Shown here one piece after another: positions 1-11,699 of a stretch of DNA of 64,000 bases (position 1 is its first letter; the number at the start of each line of letters is the position of its first letter). The stretch is taken from positions 1,986,501 through 2,050,500 of the forward strand of contig SMMW01000614.1 of assembly GCA_004794655.1 (NCBI GenBank), given 5' to 3'. The position numbers and the translations under genes were made by a program. This DNA is from Marisa cornuarietis. Its lineage: Eukaryota; Mollusca; Gastropoda; Architaenioglossa; Ampullariidae. The notes under the pieces are model-generated. The model had not been told where the DNA came from and searched no databases. It saw only the letters and a list, made by a program, of their open reading frames with translations.

Positions 1-200
1 TCATGAAGCTCCTTCAGTCGTTGTGCCCTGTAGATTTGTTTGCGAGTAGTTTCAGCGTTGTCGTGGTCTAAGGGAGTTAATTTTACGCCTATTGCTAGCT
101 TAGTTACTTCCCTTTACTTCTCGTAGCAAACCTTTTTATTATAGTCTTTTTTCACTCTTTTAGTCATGTTTAATGTGAGTATTTTCCATTTTTGATGAAG

Positions 201-647
201 GTCATCAATACACCGGAGTTATCCCATCTAACAACCCGTAACTTTAAAAAGAAGATGAGTTCGCTGCTTGAGGTCTCGGAGCCTGGTCCACATGCTATTC
301 TGGTGTTTGTCAGGGAATCGAAAGAGGAGTCTGAAGATTTTTCCTTATTTGACGGACTTGAAGCGTATTTCGGAGAGAGACTTGAACATCACTTGATAGT
401 CGTTGCTGTAAGTGACGAGAGGAGCAGTGGAGGAGATGACAGTCTGCTTAAACTTGAAAAAATAAAATGCAAGGAAAAACTCTGCTTTGTAGAAAGCCAG
501 ACATCAAAGGAGAAGACCGAAATATTGACTACCAATATTAAAAACCTTCTTAAGGCTACACTGGGAAACTTCTTGCCAACAAAGAGCCTTTCTTGTAGCC
601 CTTACGATACTGTTACTCCTAATTCTCATAAGAAAGTCAAATACTGA
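201..647 (+). CDS. GIMAP/AIG1-type GTPase, 3' terminal exon only (gene enters from left edge)
   Basis: The exon follows an acceptor ending in GATGAAG at 194-200 and runs open to a TGA at 645-647, giving about 148 residues. It starts VINTPELSHLTT, which aligns with the G3 exon starts of the three complete GIMAP genes here (VTDTPGL, VTDTPGL, VLDTPDI), and contains EPGPHAILVFV, the family's conserved hydrophobic box. The G3 motif is altered: the usual DTPG reads NTPE. The later VVAVSDE stretch sits where the G4 region should be. No P-loop exon lies between position 1 and 200, so it must be outside the window. G3 to stop is one uninterrupted exon, unlike the gene at 5459-8367. A possible AATAAA lies near 899. 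It may be a working divergent GTPase or a decaying copy; the loss of the G3 Asp and Gly suggests weak or no GTP hydrolysis. Confidence 0.6.
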   Translation, partial: VINTPELSHLTTRNFKKKMSSLLEVSEPGPHAILVFVRESKEESEDFSLFDGLEAYFGERLEHHLIVVAVSDERSSGGDDSLLKLEKIKCKEKLCFVESQTSKEKTEILTTNIKNLLKATLGNFLPTKSLSCSPYDTVTPNSHKKVKY

Positions 648-1793
648 TCTTTCTCCTGTTTTCTGAATTTATTAATTATTTGACATTTATTAAATTAGGA
701 GAACAGAAAGAAGCTGATTGTTTCTAGGGTAAACAAGGGAACTAAAATTGTTGCTTAAAAAATGAAATATTGACCTAAAGTTTACTTTCTTTTTTAAATT
801 CAGATTTCAGATATGTATATTTCTCTTAAGTGTCAAAATATTTTATATTCCATAGCACATTAAGTATTTCTGTTAGTTTTAAATATATGCATTCTGTAAA
901 TAAAATTTGTAGAATGAAAGGACTACATCGATATTGTATTTAGTTTCTATACGATTAAACTAAAGATTTTTTCAAATATACTACTTGAAAGTAAACAAGA
1001 TTTGCCCTTCTTTTCAAAGGAGCTAATGTAAGGGAATTTAAAAGACAATAAACCAGTTTCCTTAATGAACATCAAGTAAAACTTTCCGTCTTGACCATTA
1101 GGTATTGTTATACCCATGGTTTACTTAATAATATATCGCAAAGTAAAGATACATTATTTGAATCATTTATCATTGTTTTGGCGAAGAATTTTTGTGTGAC
1201 TAAGAAAATTGTAAATTTTAGGATAACTTTTATTGTTCTTTGTCCAACACTTCAAATATTTATTAGTACATAGAATGAATCGAACAAAGATATTTGTGAC
1301 ATTGAAAATTAAACTTTTTGCTGTCTGATTAAGATTAATGAAACCTTTCTAAATTGTCTTCTACCAGTAGCTTAAACTATTGTTTTTGTTGTCACGTCGC
1401 TGAAAATAAAATGAACATCTTACGAATGACTGCATTGTTGATCAACAGAATACAAAGATCTGCACATGGACTCCTAAATCTCTATATTTTCGGGAGCGAT
1501 TCGTGTTTGTCTTTAAAATGTAACCTCACAATTCAAATACTTCTCCAACTCACAAAGAATATCAACAATTTCACATCAATATCACATCTCGCAACTAATT
1601 ACTGTCTACGTAAACCATTTCAATAACATAAATATCTCTAATCAATCAATCGTCGCTAAACAACTCTTCTTTGTTTTAGTCAAACTCTCTTCCAAAATTC
1701 ACAACAAATGGTTCTCCAACAGGTTATCAACTGACCAAAACACAGTTATACACTTTCCTGTAAGACTCCCCTTTGAAACGGTCAGCTCACTAA
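648..1793. other. AT-rich stretch, no gene recognised
   Basis: Only short ORFs without recognisable domains are present. The first part is probably the 3' UTR of the GIMAP exon ending at 647. Confidence 0.5.
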
Positions 1794-2705
1794 TGATGAT
1801 AATGATGATAATAATGATGATGATGATATTCCGCAGGTATCCATTCAAAAGAATGCTCATTGCGCAGCAAAAAACAGAAGAGAAGAAAAAAATAAAACAA
1901 CAGGAAAATAAAAAAATAATAATGACAGAAATGGTGCTAGGTTGTTTAAGTCTGTCTTAAGCAAACAAATGAGTCTTCAGTCTTTTCCGAAACGTGGTTG
2001 GTGAGGTGATGGTGAACAGTGACGATGGCAGAGCATCCCACAATTTAGGTGCCGCGTTTGTGAAGGCCCTGGCTCCAGTGCGCTTCTTGTTTGTGTCTTC
2101 CACTGCAGGGAGACAGAAGCGGGACTGGGAGCCAGAGCGCAGACCACGTGACGGCTGGTAAGGAGGAACTACCTCTTGTAAATAGTCAGGAGCAGTTTTG
2201 AACATGCAGGACTGTGCAATCGAAAGCTCTTTGTGGTCAATGCGCTTGTTCACTGGGAGCCAGTGAAGGCTCTGTAGGATAGGCGTGATGTGCTTAGTGG
2301 ACGACTTTGCACGGATGACAATCCTGGCGGCTGTGTTTTGAACTCTTTGGAGTCGATCTAACTGCGTAGCAGGTATACCCCACAATGCACTATTACAGTA
2401 GTCTAATCTCGATATGATGGTAGCCACAGCAAGTGAGTTGGCAGCAGCCCGAGTCAGCATGGGCCGTAGTCTACCTAAAGTCCTCAAAAAGTAGTAGGAT
2501 TTTGCCACAACAGAGCTAACATGGTTGCACATGGAGAGCTCTGCATCAATAAACAGCCCGAGGTCCCGTACACAGTCAGCAGGGCTATGGAGGCGTCACC
2601 GCAACACAACAAGATTCAAGTCGTTGAAACGCAATCCTAGCCATTGCTGGGTCGGGGGGGAAACTGTTCAGAATCTGTGTATCATCCGCATCTGAAAGCG
2701 TTCAA
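1794..2705 (-). mobile_element. LINE (non-LTR retrotransposon) 3' part, degraded
   Basis: On the minus strand an ORF at 2532-1957 reads RLDYCNSALWGIP, LQRVQNTAARIV, LHWLPV and APKLWDALP, ending TFRKRLKTHLFA and stop. This is the widespread C-terminal end of jockey/CR1-like reverse transcriptase polyproteins. Upstream, broken by stops and frameshifts, are VRDLGLFIDAELS and a DADDTQ box at 2681-2692 in place of the RT catalytic Y/F-ADD. After the stop comes a 3' UTR ending in an (ATG/ATA)n tail at 1794-1835. The same 3' end recurs on the plus strand at 36345-36605. It is a 5'-truncated, inactive copy. Confidence 0.85.
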
Positions 2706-2734
2706 TTACCCGTCCAAGCTGTGAAGTATATACC

Positions 2735-2736
<2 letters not shown>

Positions 2737-2767
<31 letters not shown>

Positions 2768-3535
2768 TGAAGATTTTATAGCGCATATTCACACTCATAC
2801 AGAGCATGTTCTTAGCGCTCAAAACGGGGAAGAGACATGGACAACAAGAATAGAACATGAGGGACGGAAGAATAAACAACAGTACGACGACAAACAGAAA
2901 ACAAAGATAGAAAACAAAAAGGCACCAAGTAACAGGAACAGAGAATATAGTGATTCTGCAGAGAAAGATGGGTAGAAAAGTAGCAAGACCGGAAGGGGGG
3001 AGGGTAAGAATGACGAGCATTGTGTGGACTGTGTTAGGAGTAATGCTCAAGGAAGAGGTGAGTTTTCAGTGCAGATTTGAAGGATTCAGTTGTAGGAAGG
3101 TGGCGGATATGGAAAGGGAGAGAGTTCCATTGTTTTGCTGCACAGTAGCCGGAAATCATGTGACCATATGTTGTTTTTCTGGTGAAAGGAACAGTGAGGA
3201 TACGGTCATCAAACGAAGAGCGTAGTTGTCTGGCCGGGATGTAAAGGATGAGAAGTTCAGAGAAATAATCAGGACAGGAGCCTGCAAAGAAATTAAGACA
3301 CAGCACAGACAGTTTGTACTGGATGCGAGAACAGACGGGTAGCCAGTGTAGAAAACGAAGGAGAGGAGTGACATGGTCCCTTTTCATGGCTCTAAGCATC
3401 AGAGTTCTGTACTTTCTGGAGTCTCTGAATGAGGGATGAGGGGCAGCACAATGTAACTCCAGCTCCGTAATCACCAAGCTGCTGACGGTCAATAAGTAGA
3501 GAGTGCCCCTTGTCTTGATGTGAGAAAATTTCATA
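2737..3535 (-). mobile_element. LINE 3' part, second family, degraded
   Basis: The minus-strand ORF 3534-3034 contains AMKRDHVTPLLRFLHWLPV, RIQYKLSVLCLNFFAG, CAAKQWNSLPFHIRH and SFKSALKTHLFLEHYS, the C-terminal end of another common non-LTR retrotransposon family. A 3' UTR follows, ending in a (TTA)n tail, seen on the plus strand as TAA repeats at 2737-2763. It lies directly upstream of the preceding LINE copy in the same orientation. A more worn copy of the same 3' end is at 63360-63830. Confidence 0.8.
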
Positions 3536-3539
3536 ACGT

Positions 3540-4595
3540 TTTCTCTCCAAGACGAATATTTCTTAGAACCACTTTTACGAGTAGTAAGAAAAGTCTATGC
3601 GTCTACCAAAGTTATAGTCATATGTGTGGTCAAAGGGAAGAAACTGCGTAAACAAATTTATGGGGGGGCGTAGTAGTCTCCCATTGCTTCAATAGAGTAA
3701 CAGTTACAATATTGTCTAATTAACGATGACATCAAAAGCCAAAGGGCTGTATTGTTGTGGGCAGTTTGCTTTTATTTAAGCGACAAGACATTTAAAGACA
3801 CTTCTGAGAATTTTCAAGCATATTTTTCTCTTCCTTGGGCATCACTTGATTAGTCTAGTTGTTGCGGATGAGATGCCGATATGCCTAAATTTAAAAAAAC
3901 ACCCAGAACAAAGGTGTACTGCTTAAATCGTCTTGATTGACAACATTTGAAAATGACATTCACTGACTGAGTTCTTCTCAGTAATTTTTCATCCAAAGTC
4001 GCGCGCTGTTCGTTCTCACAATGACTTTGAATGTACCTACTCACCGAACCACTAGAATGTGACCTAAAGCGGTTTTAGTCATCCGAATATCCGATAATAA
4101 GATCAAGAATCGGCACACTGACATTTTGTACATTTATGATTTTTGAAAGTGAAAGACAATGCTGATGCTGACGAAGCATCACTCTTCACTAAATCTAGAG
4201 ACGTCCATCATCTGCTGCAAATTTGCAGTCACATTAGTCACATTTTCATTTACTCTGTTCACGAGAAACGAGGTTAGGAATTTGAAGCAAACTGAAGTTG
4301 AATGTGGTTTGACTACAATCTTTTTTTTCTTAAAGTAAGCACAGATTTGGTTCAGATACTGCACACAATGATAAGCCGACATCAATACGCAAGAAGTCAA
4401 ACGGACAGTTGAGGTGAAGGTCACATGCATGAATAAGTCTCCGATTTTAAAAACGCTGCTTTCAAGAGATAGAATCCAAAGTATTTCATCAATAGAAGAC
4501 GTTCATTATAAGGTCCATTCTGGTGAGACTCGCAGTCGGTAGGGGCTTCTACCTTATAAGTCTAATTCCGACTGCCTCAGAGGGGTTCAACTCTG
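3540..4595. other. no gene recognised
   Basis: Short ORFs only; none has recognisable domain motifs on either strand. Confidence 0.5.
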
Positions 4596-4750
4596 GGGTG
4601 GGCAAAGAAAGAACTGGTTGCTAAACGTAAGAAACTTGGACTGGAATTCTGTGCAAAGCTTTTTCAGCCTCTGCGTTAATCAAATCCCCCAACCCATCCC
4701 CCAGTCCGACCAAAACAACCGAAAACCAACGAGCGAGCATAATTTCTCGC
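4596..4750 (+). mobile_element. RTE-like LINE C-terminal remnant
   Basis: The plus strand reads GGQRKNWLLNVRNLDWNS, resembling the RQRKNW..NVK.WTGR end of RTE-type reverse transcriptases, of which a clearer copy lies at 62520-62960. It is followed by a tail of TATG/TAGG-like repeats. Very short and worn. Confidence 0.45.
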
Positions 4751-5458
4751 CATTTGGATACCAGTCAAATAATGTGTGTATGTAGGTACGTAGGTATGTA
4801 AGGGCGGGCGTACATGTGTATGTTTTATTTTTTCCTGTAACAGGTACTTATGTTTGTCTACATGATTGGTTTGTTATTTGCAGTCAGCAAAATGTTTTAT
4901 TAATGCATTTATTTTTTACCATAGTCTAAATAATAATGGAACCCCTCTTTTCAAATGCTTGCAGCCTGAAGGCATACAAGCCGGTTCTCCTACTTCCAAA
5001 AGTAGTCTGGGCCATTTTTCCGAGAAACGGTCACTAGCCGTCTAATGATTTTTACTACGTCATCACGAGGGTGTAAGCTTTTATTCCAAGCACTGTTAAT
5101 CAATGCACAGTGAACTGCCTGGATCCAGTTAGAGGCTGTATGTGGGTAGTGACGCAAACACCACTGTCTACAAAGCTACTTGTCAAACAACATATGCATC
5201 ATCGCCTAGCAGTGAACTGTCCTTCATATCACCTACACATGTAAATCGCGTTGTCGTCGAGGTAATACAGCAACTCGGTGTGCAGCCTCCCAAAGCCACC
5301 TCTTCGTACATCCTGCGGCGCTGCACGAGACCTGCTCAAGACCAGAAATCCATTTTGTGCTCAAAAGTGTAATCCGAGTCGCTGTGTGCCCAGTCGTTTT
5401 CCAGCCACGAGTTACGACCAGCTTCCCCCATTTTGACAAGATTACAAAAGGGAATCAA

Positions 5459-6970
5459 ATGGGTACGTGCGCTTCAACAGGAGCAAGGAATATAACCCAA
5501 GAAGTACAAAGGGGTTCGCCTTTTCCGGTAGGTAAAACAAACTCTGAGAATAAGGTGATAGGAGAAAGTCAAAACTGTATGTGAAATAAAAAAAATTAAT
5601 AGATTGATGATAGAAAAGAAACTTACTTGAAAATTGTCAAATTTTTAAATTAATATTTAATTAGAAATATATTTCTTAACTAGGAAGTCAAACACATTTT
5701 GCACGTGCAACCACTATTAGGTGATTAATATACTTCATCATTCTTTTTTTCTATAATTAAATTGGAATTCCCCTTACCAGATTATAAATCCTATTTACTA
5801 TCATTCAAGTAAATAGCCAAAGAATGGACACATGTAGGAAGAGTTTGCAAGTAATTTGGACAAAGTAAGGGACAAGGTGGTCACACCGTGATCATTTTTT
5901 GTTAAGGATGGTCTTAAAGCCATTAGCTCCTGAAATACAACCATCTTTTATGGAAGAAACTGCTTACAACGATATATTGTTTCTGATGCCTTGCATAAAT
6001 TTACTGAAGCAATCTGCAAATAAAAAACCACTTTGTGAACATTTGTAAAGTGTTCCTTTCTGAAAAACAGAAAACCCCAAAGATGTATGCTTATTTCGAA
6101 AAATGGAGAACAAGACCAAGAAACTTACTTGCCGATGCGTATCCCCAAATCATTGAATGAAACGCCAAACTATGGTATGGTATGGTATGGTTCCCCTTTT
6201 ACAAATGCTGCCCAAAAGGTTTACTCATAGAGATGAATAAGTGCAACTGAGTAAATCGAATGTTTTATGTTAAGCTGTTCAGTTTCTAAAACAAAATTGA
6301 AACAGAAACAAGTTCTTAGCATGTCTCTCTTGAACTGTATACATGTAGTTGTCATCTTTTACTGTGACGTTTACATCTAATTTCCTAACGGCAACAAAAT
6401 ATAGATGATATGAGATCAAACATATTAAAAATTCGTTGATTTCGAAGTTTCTGAGTAAAATTGGATATTTATTTCCTGAACACAGGAACTCGTCCGCGTG
6501 ATGATAATAGGCCAGACCGGAAACGGAAAGAGTTCTCTCGGAAATACACTTTTACAAAATGAAGTCTTTAACTTTGACAATGCATGGAGTGCCACTACAA
6601 CAGAGTGTATGTGGAAACATGGATTAATTGATGGGACCAGCCTGAGTGTAAGTGATTTTGTAGCTTATTTCTAGCATTGAAGTTTTCCTCAGGATAAAAA
6701 AGCGATCTTTTATTTTATTGATTGCAATGCGTTTCTGTTCTACGTTTTTTACAAATCTTTTCAGAATTAAATCGCATTTTTATGAAGGTAACGGATACAC
6801 CCGGCTTAAGCAACCTCAGTAAAGAAGAAATCATCAAGGAACTGAGTAAAAGCTTTGTTCTGACCTGTCCGGGCCCTCACGTGGTCATCATAGTACTTCG
6901 ATGTGATCGTCCATTCACAAAAGTTAGTCGCAACTTTCTCGTAAAGTATTTTCAATTAACTTTTATATAC

Positions 6971-7063
<93 letters not shown>

Positions 7064-8367
7064 GATACCTCAGTAAAAGCAAAATTTTGAAATTTCCATT
7101 GAGAATTGTATGAATCTATTGACCATAGCGAAAATAGCTTGAAAAGAAATAGCTTGTAAACACGAAGCTGTAATTCAATGATAAGGAAACAAATAAAAAT
7201 GGTTCTAAAGGCATGCGATATTTGTGATATGCAATTATAGCTCCTAATATTAACTGAAATATTTTTTCTTCAATTACTAGGAAGAACATACCACAGTAAT
7301 GACACTCCTGGACCTCCTTGTAGACAAAGATCGTCGTTTTCTTATGATAGTCTTTGCTGGAGGAGACAGTCTTTCGGCTTCAGAGGGCAAGTGTTTTAGC
7401 GAAGTCTTTTTTATATTTTAATAGTTTATCATTTTCTCTCGTTTCTATTAAGATAGCAAGCGTCATTTAGATATTACACGTTACAAAAATATCTAATGGT
7501 TTTAATCCTTGAGCAGATGGCATGCAGCTGGCTCTTCAGAATAAGCTGCTGAAGGCTCCTGAAAGTTTGAACGAAGTTTTGAAAGAATCGGGTGGCGCTT
7601 ATTGTGCCGTAGACAATACCGGTCCATGTCAAGAAGGAAAAAGAAAACACCAAGCAACACTCGTCTTCAGCATGATTAAAGTAAGCTTTGAAATTTTGTT
7701 AGGACCCAATCAGATCAGACTTCCTATTAACAAAGAATATAATCAAAAGTAAATTATTTTTTCTGTCAAATTATTTCTCTTAAATATAACTCCTTAATCA
7801 CTGACTAAATGCGAAAAAACAAAGAATTTTAGTCCCTACGAAAATAAAGATTGGATTGCACTAGTCGGATTTGTAAACACTTTAAACAAGCATCGCTGTA
7901 AAATAAAGGCACTGAAAGGCTAGAGATACCTGCTTTAAATGCAAAGGAAATGTACAAACATGGTTTTGGAAACAGAGATACATGTCTGTTGACTTTTGAC
8001 GTGCAAGTTATAAGAAATAATTTCTAACCAATGTGAAATACTCTTTATATTTAGTGGATTATGACAGTTTTAACTTTGTCTATATTTTGTCGTACCAAAG
8101 ACCCTGATTAAGAGAAACAACGGAGAATGCTTCACCAACGAGAGATGGGAAGAATACAATAAGATTGTACAAGCAGAAGTAGAGCTTCTTCAGAAGACTA
8201 AACACCTGTCGCAAACAGAAGCCGAGAATCAAGTTCGAAACGCCGTTGTTGAAGGAAGATCTTGGGAAAGAATAGGAGAAAGAATGCTGCAAATAGGAAA
8301 GGATTACATAGTTCCTGCCATATCAGCGGCCCGAGGGTTAGCGCCAGTCCTTGGGCTGAAGTTCTAG
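5459..8367 (+). CDS. GIMAP/AIG1-type GTPase with predicted N-terminal acylation (six exons, about 300 aa)
   Basis: Proposed exons: 5459-5527, 6486-6647, 6788-6922, 7281-7386, 7517-7680 and 8101-8367. All junctions keep frame and give 301 codons including the stop. Exon 1 starts MGTCASTGARN, a fit to N-myristoylation (G2, S6) with Cys4 available for palmitoylation. Exon 2 has the P-loop GQTGNGKSS (G1); exon 3 has VTDTPGL (G3) and CPGPHVVIIVL, the AIG1 hydrophobic box; exon 4 has FAGGD at the G4 position; exon 5 has YCAVDN at the G5 region. The last exon encodes a Lys/Glu-rich segment and a hydrophobic end, AISAARGLAPVLGLKF. Intron 4 uses a GC donor (g|gcaagt). A (TCTG)n tract fills part of intron 3. 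GIMAPs are membrane-associated GTPases linked to immune cell survival and, in molluscs, to responses to infection. Exon 1 is the least certain part, but its phase and donor gtaggt fit. Confidence 0.85.
6968..7063 (+). repeat. (TCTG)n microsatellite
   Basis: About 23 uninterrupted tetranucleotide units lie 45 bases past the exon 3 donor of the GIMAP gene at 5459-8367. Confidence 0.95.
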
Positions 8368-9335
8368 CCCTATTTGAAGCTTAATTATTTTGCAAAGATT
8401 TTAAGTAAAGCCTGAAAGCATACATAAACTCAGCAAAGGTCACAGTTCAGAGTAGGTTTGGTTCTAAGTGTTCTAGGTGTTTTTTATTTATTTTGTGATC
8501 GTGGTTAAAAAATTTCAATATGTACTACTTTTTATAATGATAAATCCATTCTGTGCATTACACGGGGCTTTCTGTCTGTTCTTGTATCATGCGTAAGCAG
8601 ACACATGAATCATTTGATTAATTGATACAGTTTTATTGTTTATTAACTGTCAGTGGCTTATATAAAGAAAGTACTGCTTGAAAAAAACGTAGCCGGACAG
8701 AAACTTTTTACATATTCCGCACTAAAAACTACTTTGAGTAATACAAGGTAGTTAGCTAATGGTGTGTGCCGAAACCAATAAAACAGATTTGCAGTTCCTA
8801 TGGGAACAAAGTGCTTGGCACCCCAACTGATTGGCATTGACCAGCCTTCCAAAACGAATTCTGGTCGAGTGTCGAAGTACGACTGTAATCAGTCTATTTA
8901 CTGTCCACTTAACCTGAAGCAATTCTTTTCACAGGCATCAGAAAAAAGCTAGAAAAATGATATCGTAAATGTAGTTTCATTAGTTAGAATAAAAGCTAAA
9001 CTATCTCTAGGCCGCTTTTCGGGGTCTATAAACAAGCCGAGCGAAGCAGAAAGTTATCTGTGAGCTGCTTCTCACAGACTGAGTTTGGTGGGCCACCATA
9101 AATGTATTGTATTTTTGTATAATTAACAGTAAATATCCACCTTGGACTTTCAAAAATATTCTTATTCCACAGAAAGGAATTTGTACAATGTGTTTAAGAG
9201 ATAATAAGCACTGCCTTAGGTAGTCTGCCTTGTATGCTTAATGTTGTTCACATTTGATACACGTGTTGCTGCTTTTTCACTGTCTCCATTAAAAATTCCT
9301 GGATATGTCTGTGCCGCTTGTTTGTTTACTTGTGA
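8368..9335. other. 3' flank of GIMAP gene, no other gene recognised
   Basis: This stretch probably begins with 3' UTR. No coding exon or named repeat is supported. Confidence 0.5.
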
Positions 9336-9340
9336 GTTTA

Positions 9341-9427
<87 letters not shown>
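9341..9427 (+). repeat. (TG)n microsatellite
   Basis: About 43 dinucleotide repeats. They create long VCVC / HTHT ORFs on both strands that are not genes. Confidence 0.95.
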
Positions 9428-9437
<10 letters not shown>

Positions 9438-9889
9438 CGGAAACAGAGAGACCAAAACAAACTATTTAATTAAAGCTGCTTTTTAAAAACCTCCAATAAC
9501 ACATTTTTATAGAAGGAATGCACACACACACACACACACACTATATATATATATTTACAAGTGCATGAACAAACACACACTTTCTCTCTCTCTAAATATA
9601 TATCACTCTAATACACAGATACAGAGAGAGAGATGCATACAAATCCACGAACACACAAAAGCCCTCGCGCACGAAGGCGCACTCGAACAATAGGTCTTCA
9701 TGCACTGAATACGAACGTCGGCAGATCATGGAGACATTGCATAATGCATCTGCACACGAAAGCAGGTCATAACAGCGTGGTCACCTTTTGGTTGGACACC
9801 CTAACAACTTCTTGCCTAAGCAAGCCAGTGTTAGCAATATCCGGAAACTGTTTAAAAGGTCGTGTTGACTGTTTGCTGTTGCCACAACA

Positions 9890-10165
9890 ACGACTCCGGA
9901 GGATCATTACCTTGTCGCGGTCGGGGGGGCTTGTGTGTGTCGATGACCCTGAGAGCTATACCGGGCAGGGGCACCCAAGCCGGTGCAGGTCAAAGAGTAG
10001 ATGCCAGACGAAACATGATCCCTGGTCCTCCAGTTTGGGGGTTGGGCACAGGGCTAACAACCCTGTCCCGTAAAAAACACTACTGTTACAGAAACAGCGA
10101 CAAAGAAAGACACCACTATTGTCGGCGATGGGCTCCCAGAGGTATCGCAAGATCCTTGTATCGCT
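9890..10165 (+). mobile_element. RTE-type LINE 5'-region-like fragment
   Basis: The stretch reading from CCTTGTCGCGGTCGGGGG through CAACCCTGTCCCGTAAAAA resembles, from memory, the conserved leader of RTE/BovB-like elements often annotated next to 'craniofacial development protein 2-like' endonuclease ORFs. It lies between the two exact 35-bp repeats. No intact ORF is present. Confidence 0.4.
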
Positions 10166-10584
10166 GCCCTCCGGAAACTGTTTAAAAGGTCGTGTTGACT
10201 GTTTGACGCTGCAACTGACGGCTTTGAACATAAACGAAGAGAAAGGGGTAGAGAATTCCAAACAACGGAACAAAGAAGTAGAAAGAATGTACAAATTTAT
10301 GTCAAATATCTCTTGTTTGAAGCATAGCACAGAGAATTTCACAAAACGAGCGAAGAGGCAATAAAAACACGCTGGCAGCTAGACACGCACACACGCAGCT
10401 ACACACAGACGCTCTCTCTCTCTCTCTCACTCGCTACATCGATCGTTCTCCTCCTGCTTGCACCCGGTTAACTCCTGCGTGCGCACTGTATAAATATTTA
10501 GAATTTGTATTGTAAGTTCATAAGATGATTCATCAGGAAAGATTCGTCGACTTCAGATACTTCAACTTTGTTTACAAGTCCACG

Positions 10585-10623
10585 TGCGTGCGCGCGCGCG
10601 CGCACACACACACACACACACAA
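10585..10623 (+). repeat. (CG)n(CA)n microsatellite
   Basis: An alternating CG block runs into an AC block. Confidence 0.9.
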
Positions 10624-11133
10624 GGCCTCGCGCACAAAGGCACAGGCACACTAATTCTTCGTGTGCCCACCTTTTGACTGGACACCATAACAACGACTTG
10701 TGTGAGAAGGCCAGTGCTAACAATAGCCAGAAACTATTTTTAAGATCGTAATGTCTGTTTACTGTTGCCATAACAAGGACAGGCAACAACCATTGTGACA
10801 TTTTGGATAAAAAAAAAGGCAACAAGTAGGCTTCGTGTATCCAATTTTAAAGAAAGGCAGACCAAATGGTTTTGAATGATGCATGAATGTTCTGAATCGT
10901 GTTTGATATAAAAAAAAAAGTTTTGCTTGCAAAACGAAGTTTTGTGTTAGGAAAGAACATTTTCTCCATCTCTCCGTACAATCTGCTTGTGAAGAACATT
11001 CTGCTTATCTGCTTGTGTTTTAGTCGAGCTTGTATCTGCTCATCTGTTTAAGCAAGTTGTATACTCTTTTTCTCTCCTGTGACAAGTGATGTGTACTATA
11101 AATAGCATCTTCTTTGACACATTGCTCTTTAAC

Positions 11134-11135
<2 letters not shown>

Positions 11136-11191
<56 letters not shown>
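11136..11191 (+). repeat. (CA)n microsatellite
   Basis: About 28 CA repeats. Confidence 0.95.
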
Positions 11192-11193
<2 letters not shown>

Positions 11194-11618
11194 TTACAGA
11201 CATAACATCATTTATTTAATAATTTATTTACTCGGTAAAATCTTCGTAAAATTGACAATCTGTCATGTATTGAGTTTTTGGTAATTGTACAAATGATCTG
11301 TGACACTAGAAGGAAATATTCTCTTAATGATTTGTGCACAGTTACTGAGTTAGTTAACAGGCCAAACCATCTCGTGATCAGAGTAGAAACTCTTAGAAAG
11401 ACTGAGACTTTGGCTTAGTCTGGTTGTCGGCCAATATTGTACCTTCTCAAGCCTTTCACAGATAAGTTATCTCGCTGCATGCGAAATCACAAAACGTCCT
11501 GTCGAACGAGTTTGTCTTTCATCAAAGACCTTTGAACTTGGAGAATCGACTCTTTTTTCTTCTTTTTAATACATTCGATTACAATGTGCATTTGTCTAAG
11601 TTTTTGCGCAGGCCTCTC

Positions 11619-11683
<65 letters not shown>
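11619..11683 (+). repeat. (TG)n microsatellite
   Basis: About 32 TG repeats just before the start of segmental duplication copy 1. Confidence 0.95.
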
Positions 11684-11686
<3 letters not shown>

Positions 11687-11699
11687 GCAAATATGTGTG

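Larger units (their letters stand above)
9780..10770 (+). repeat. 35-bp direct repeat at two sites plus a third diverged copy
   Basis: A 35-bp string beginning CCGGAAACTGTTTAAAAGG is identical at about 9841-9875 and 10171-10205. A diverged third copy is near 10727-10765. The flank of copy 1 (9780-9890) also matches the flank of copy 3 (10664-10775), both continuing to TGTTGCCA, while copy 2 has different flanks. Confidence 0.75.

Noticed and set aside
2706..3225. Plus-strand and alternative-frame ORFs over the LINE 3' end
   Set aside because: Antisense or 3' UTR of the minus-strand LINE.
9216..9455. Long ORFs of alternating VCVC or HTHT residues at several (TG)n tracts
   Set aside because: They are translations of dinucleotide repeats on both strands and have no independent coding evidence.
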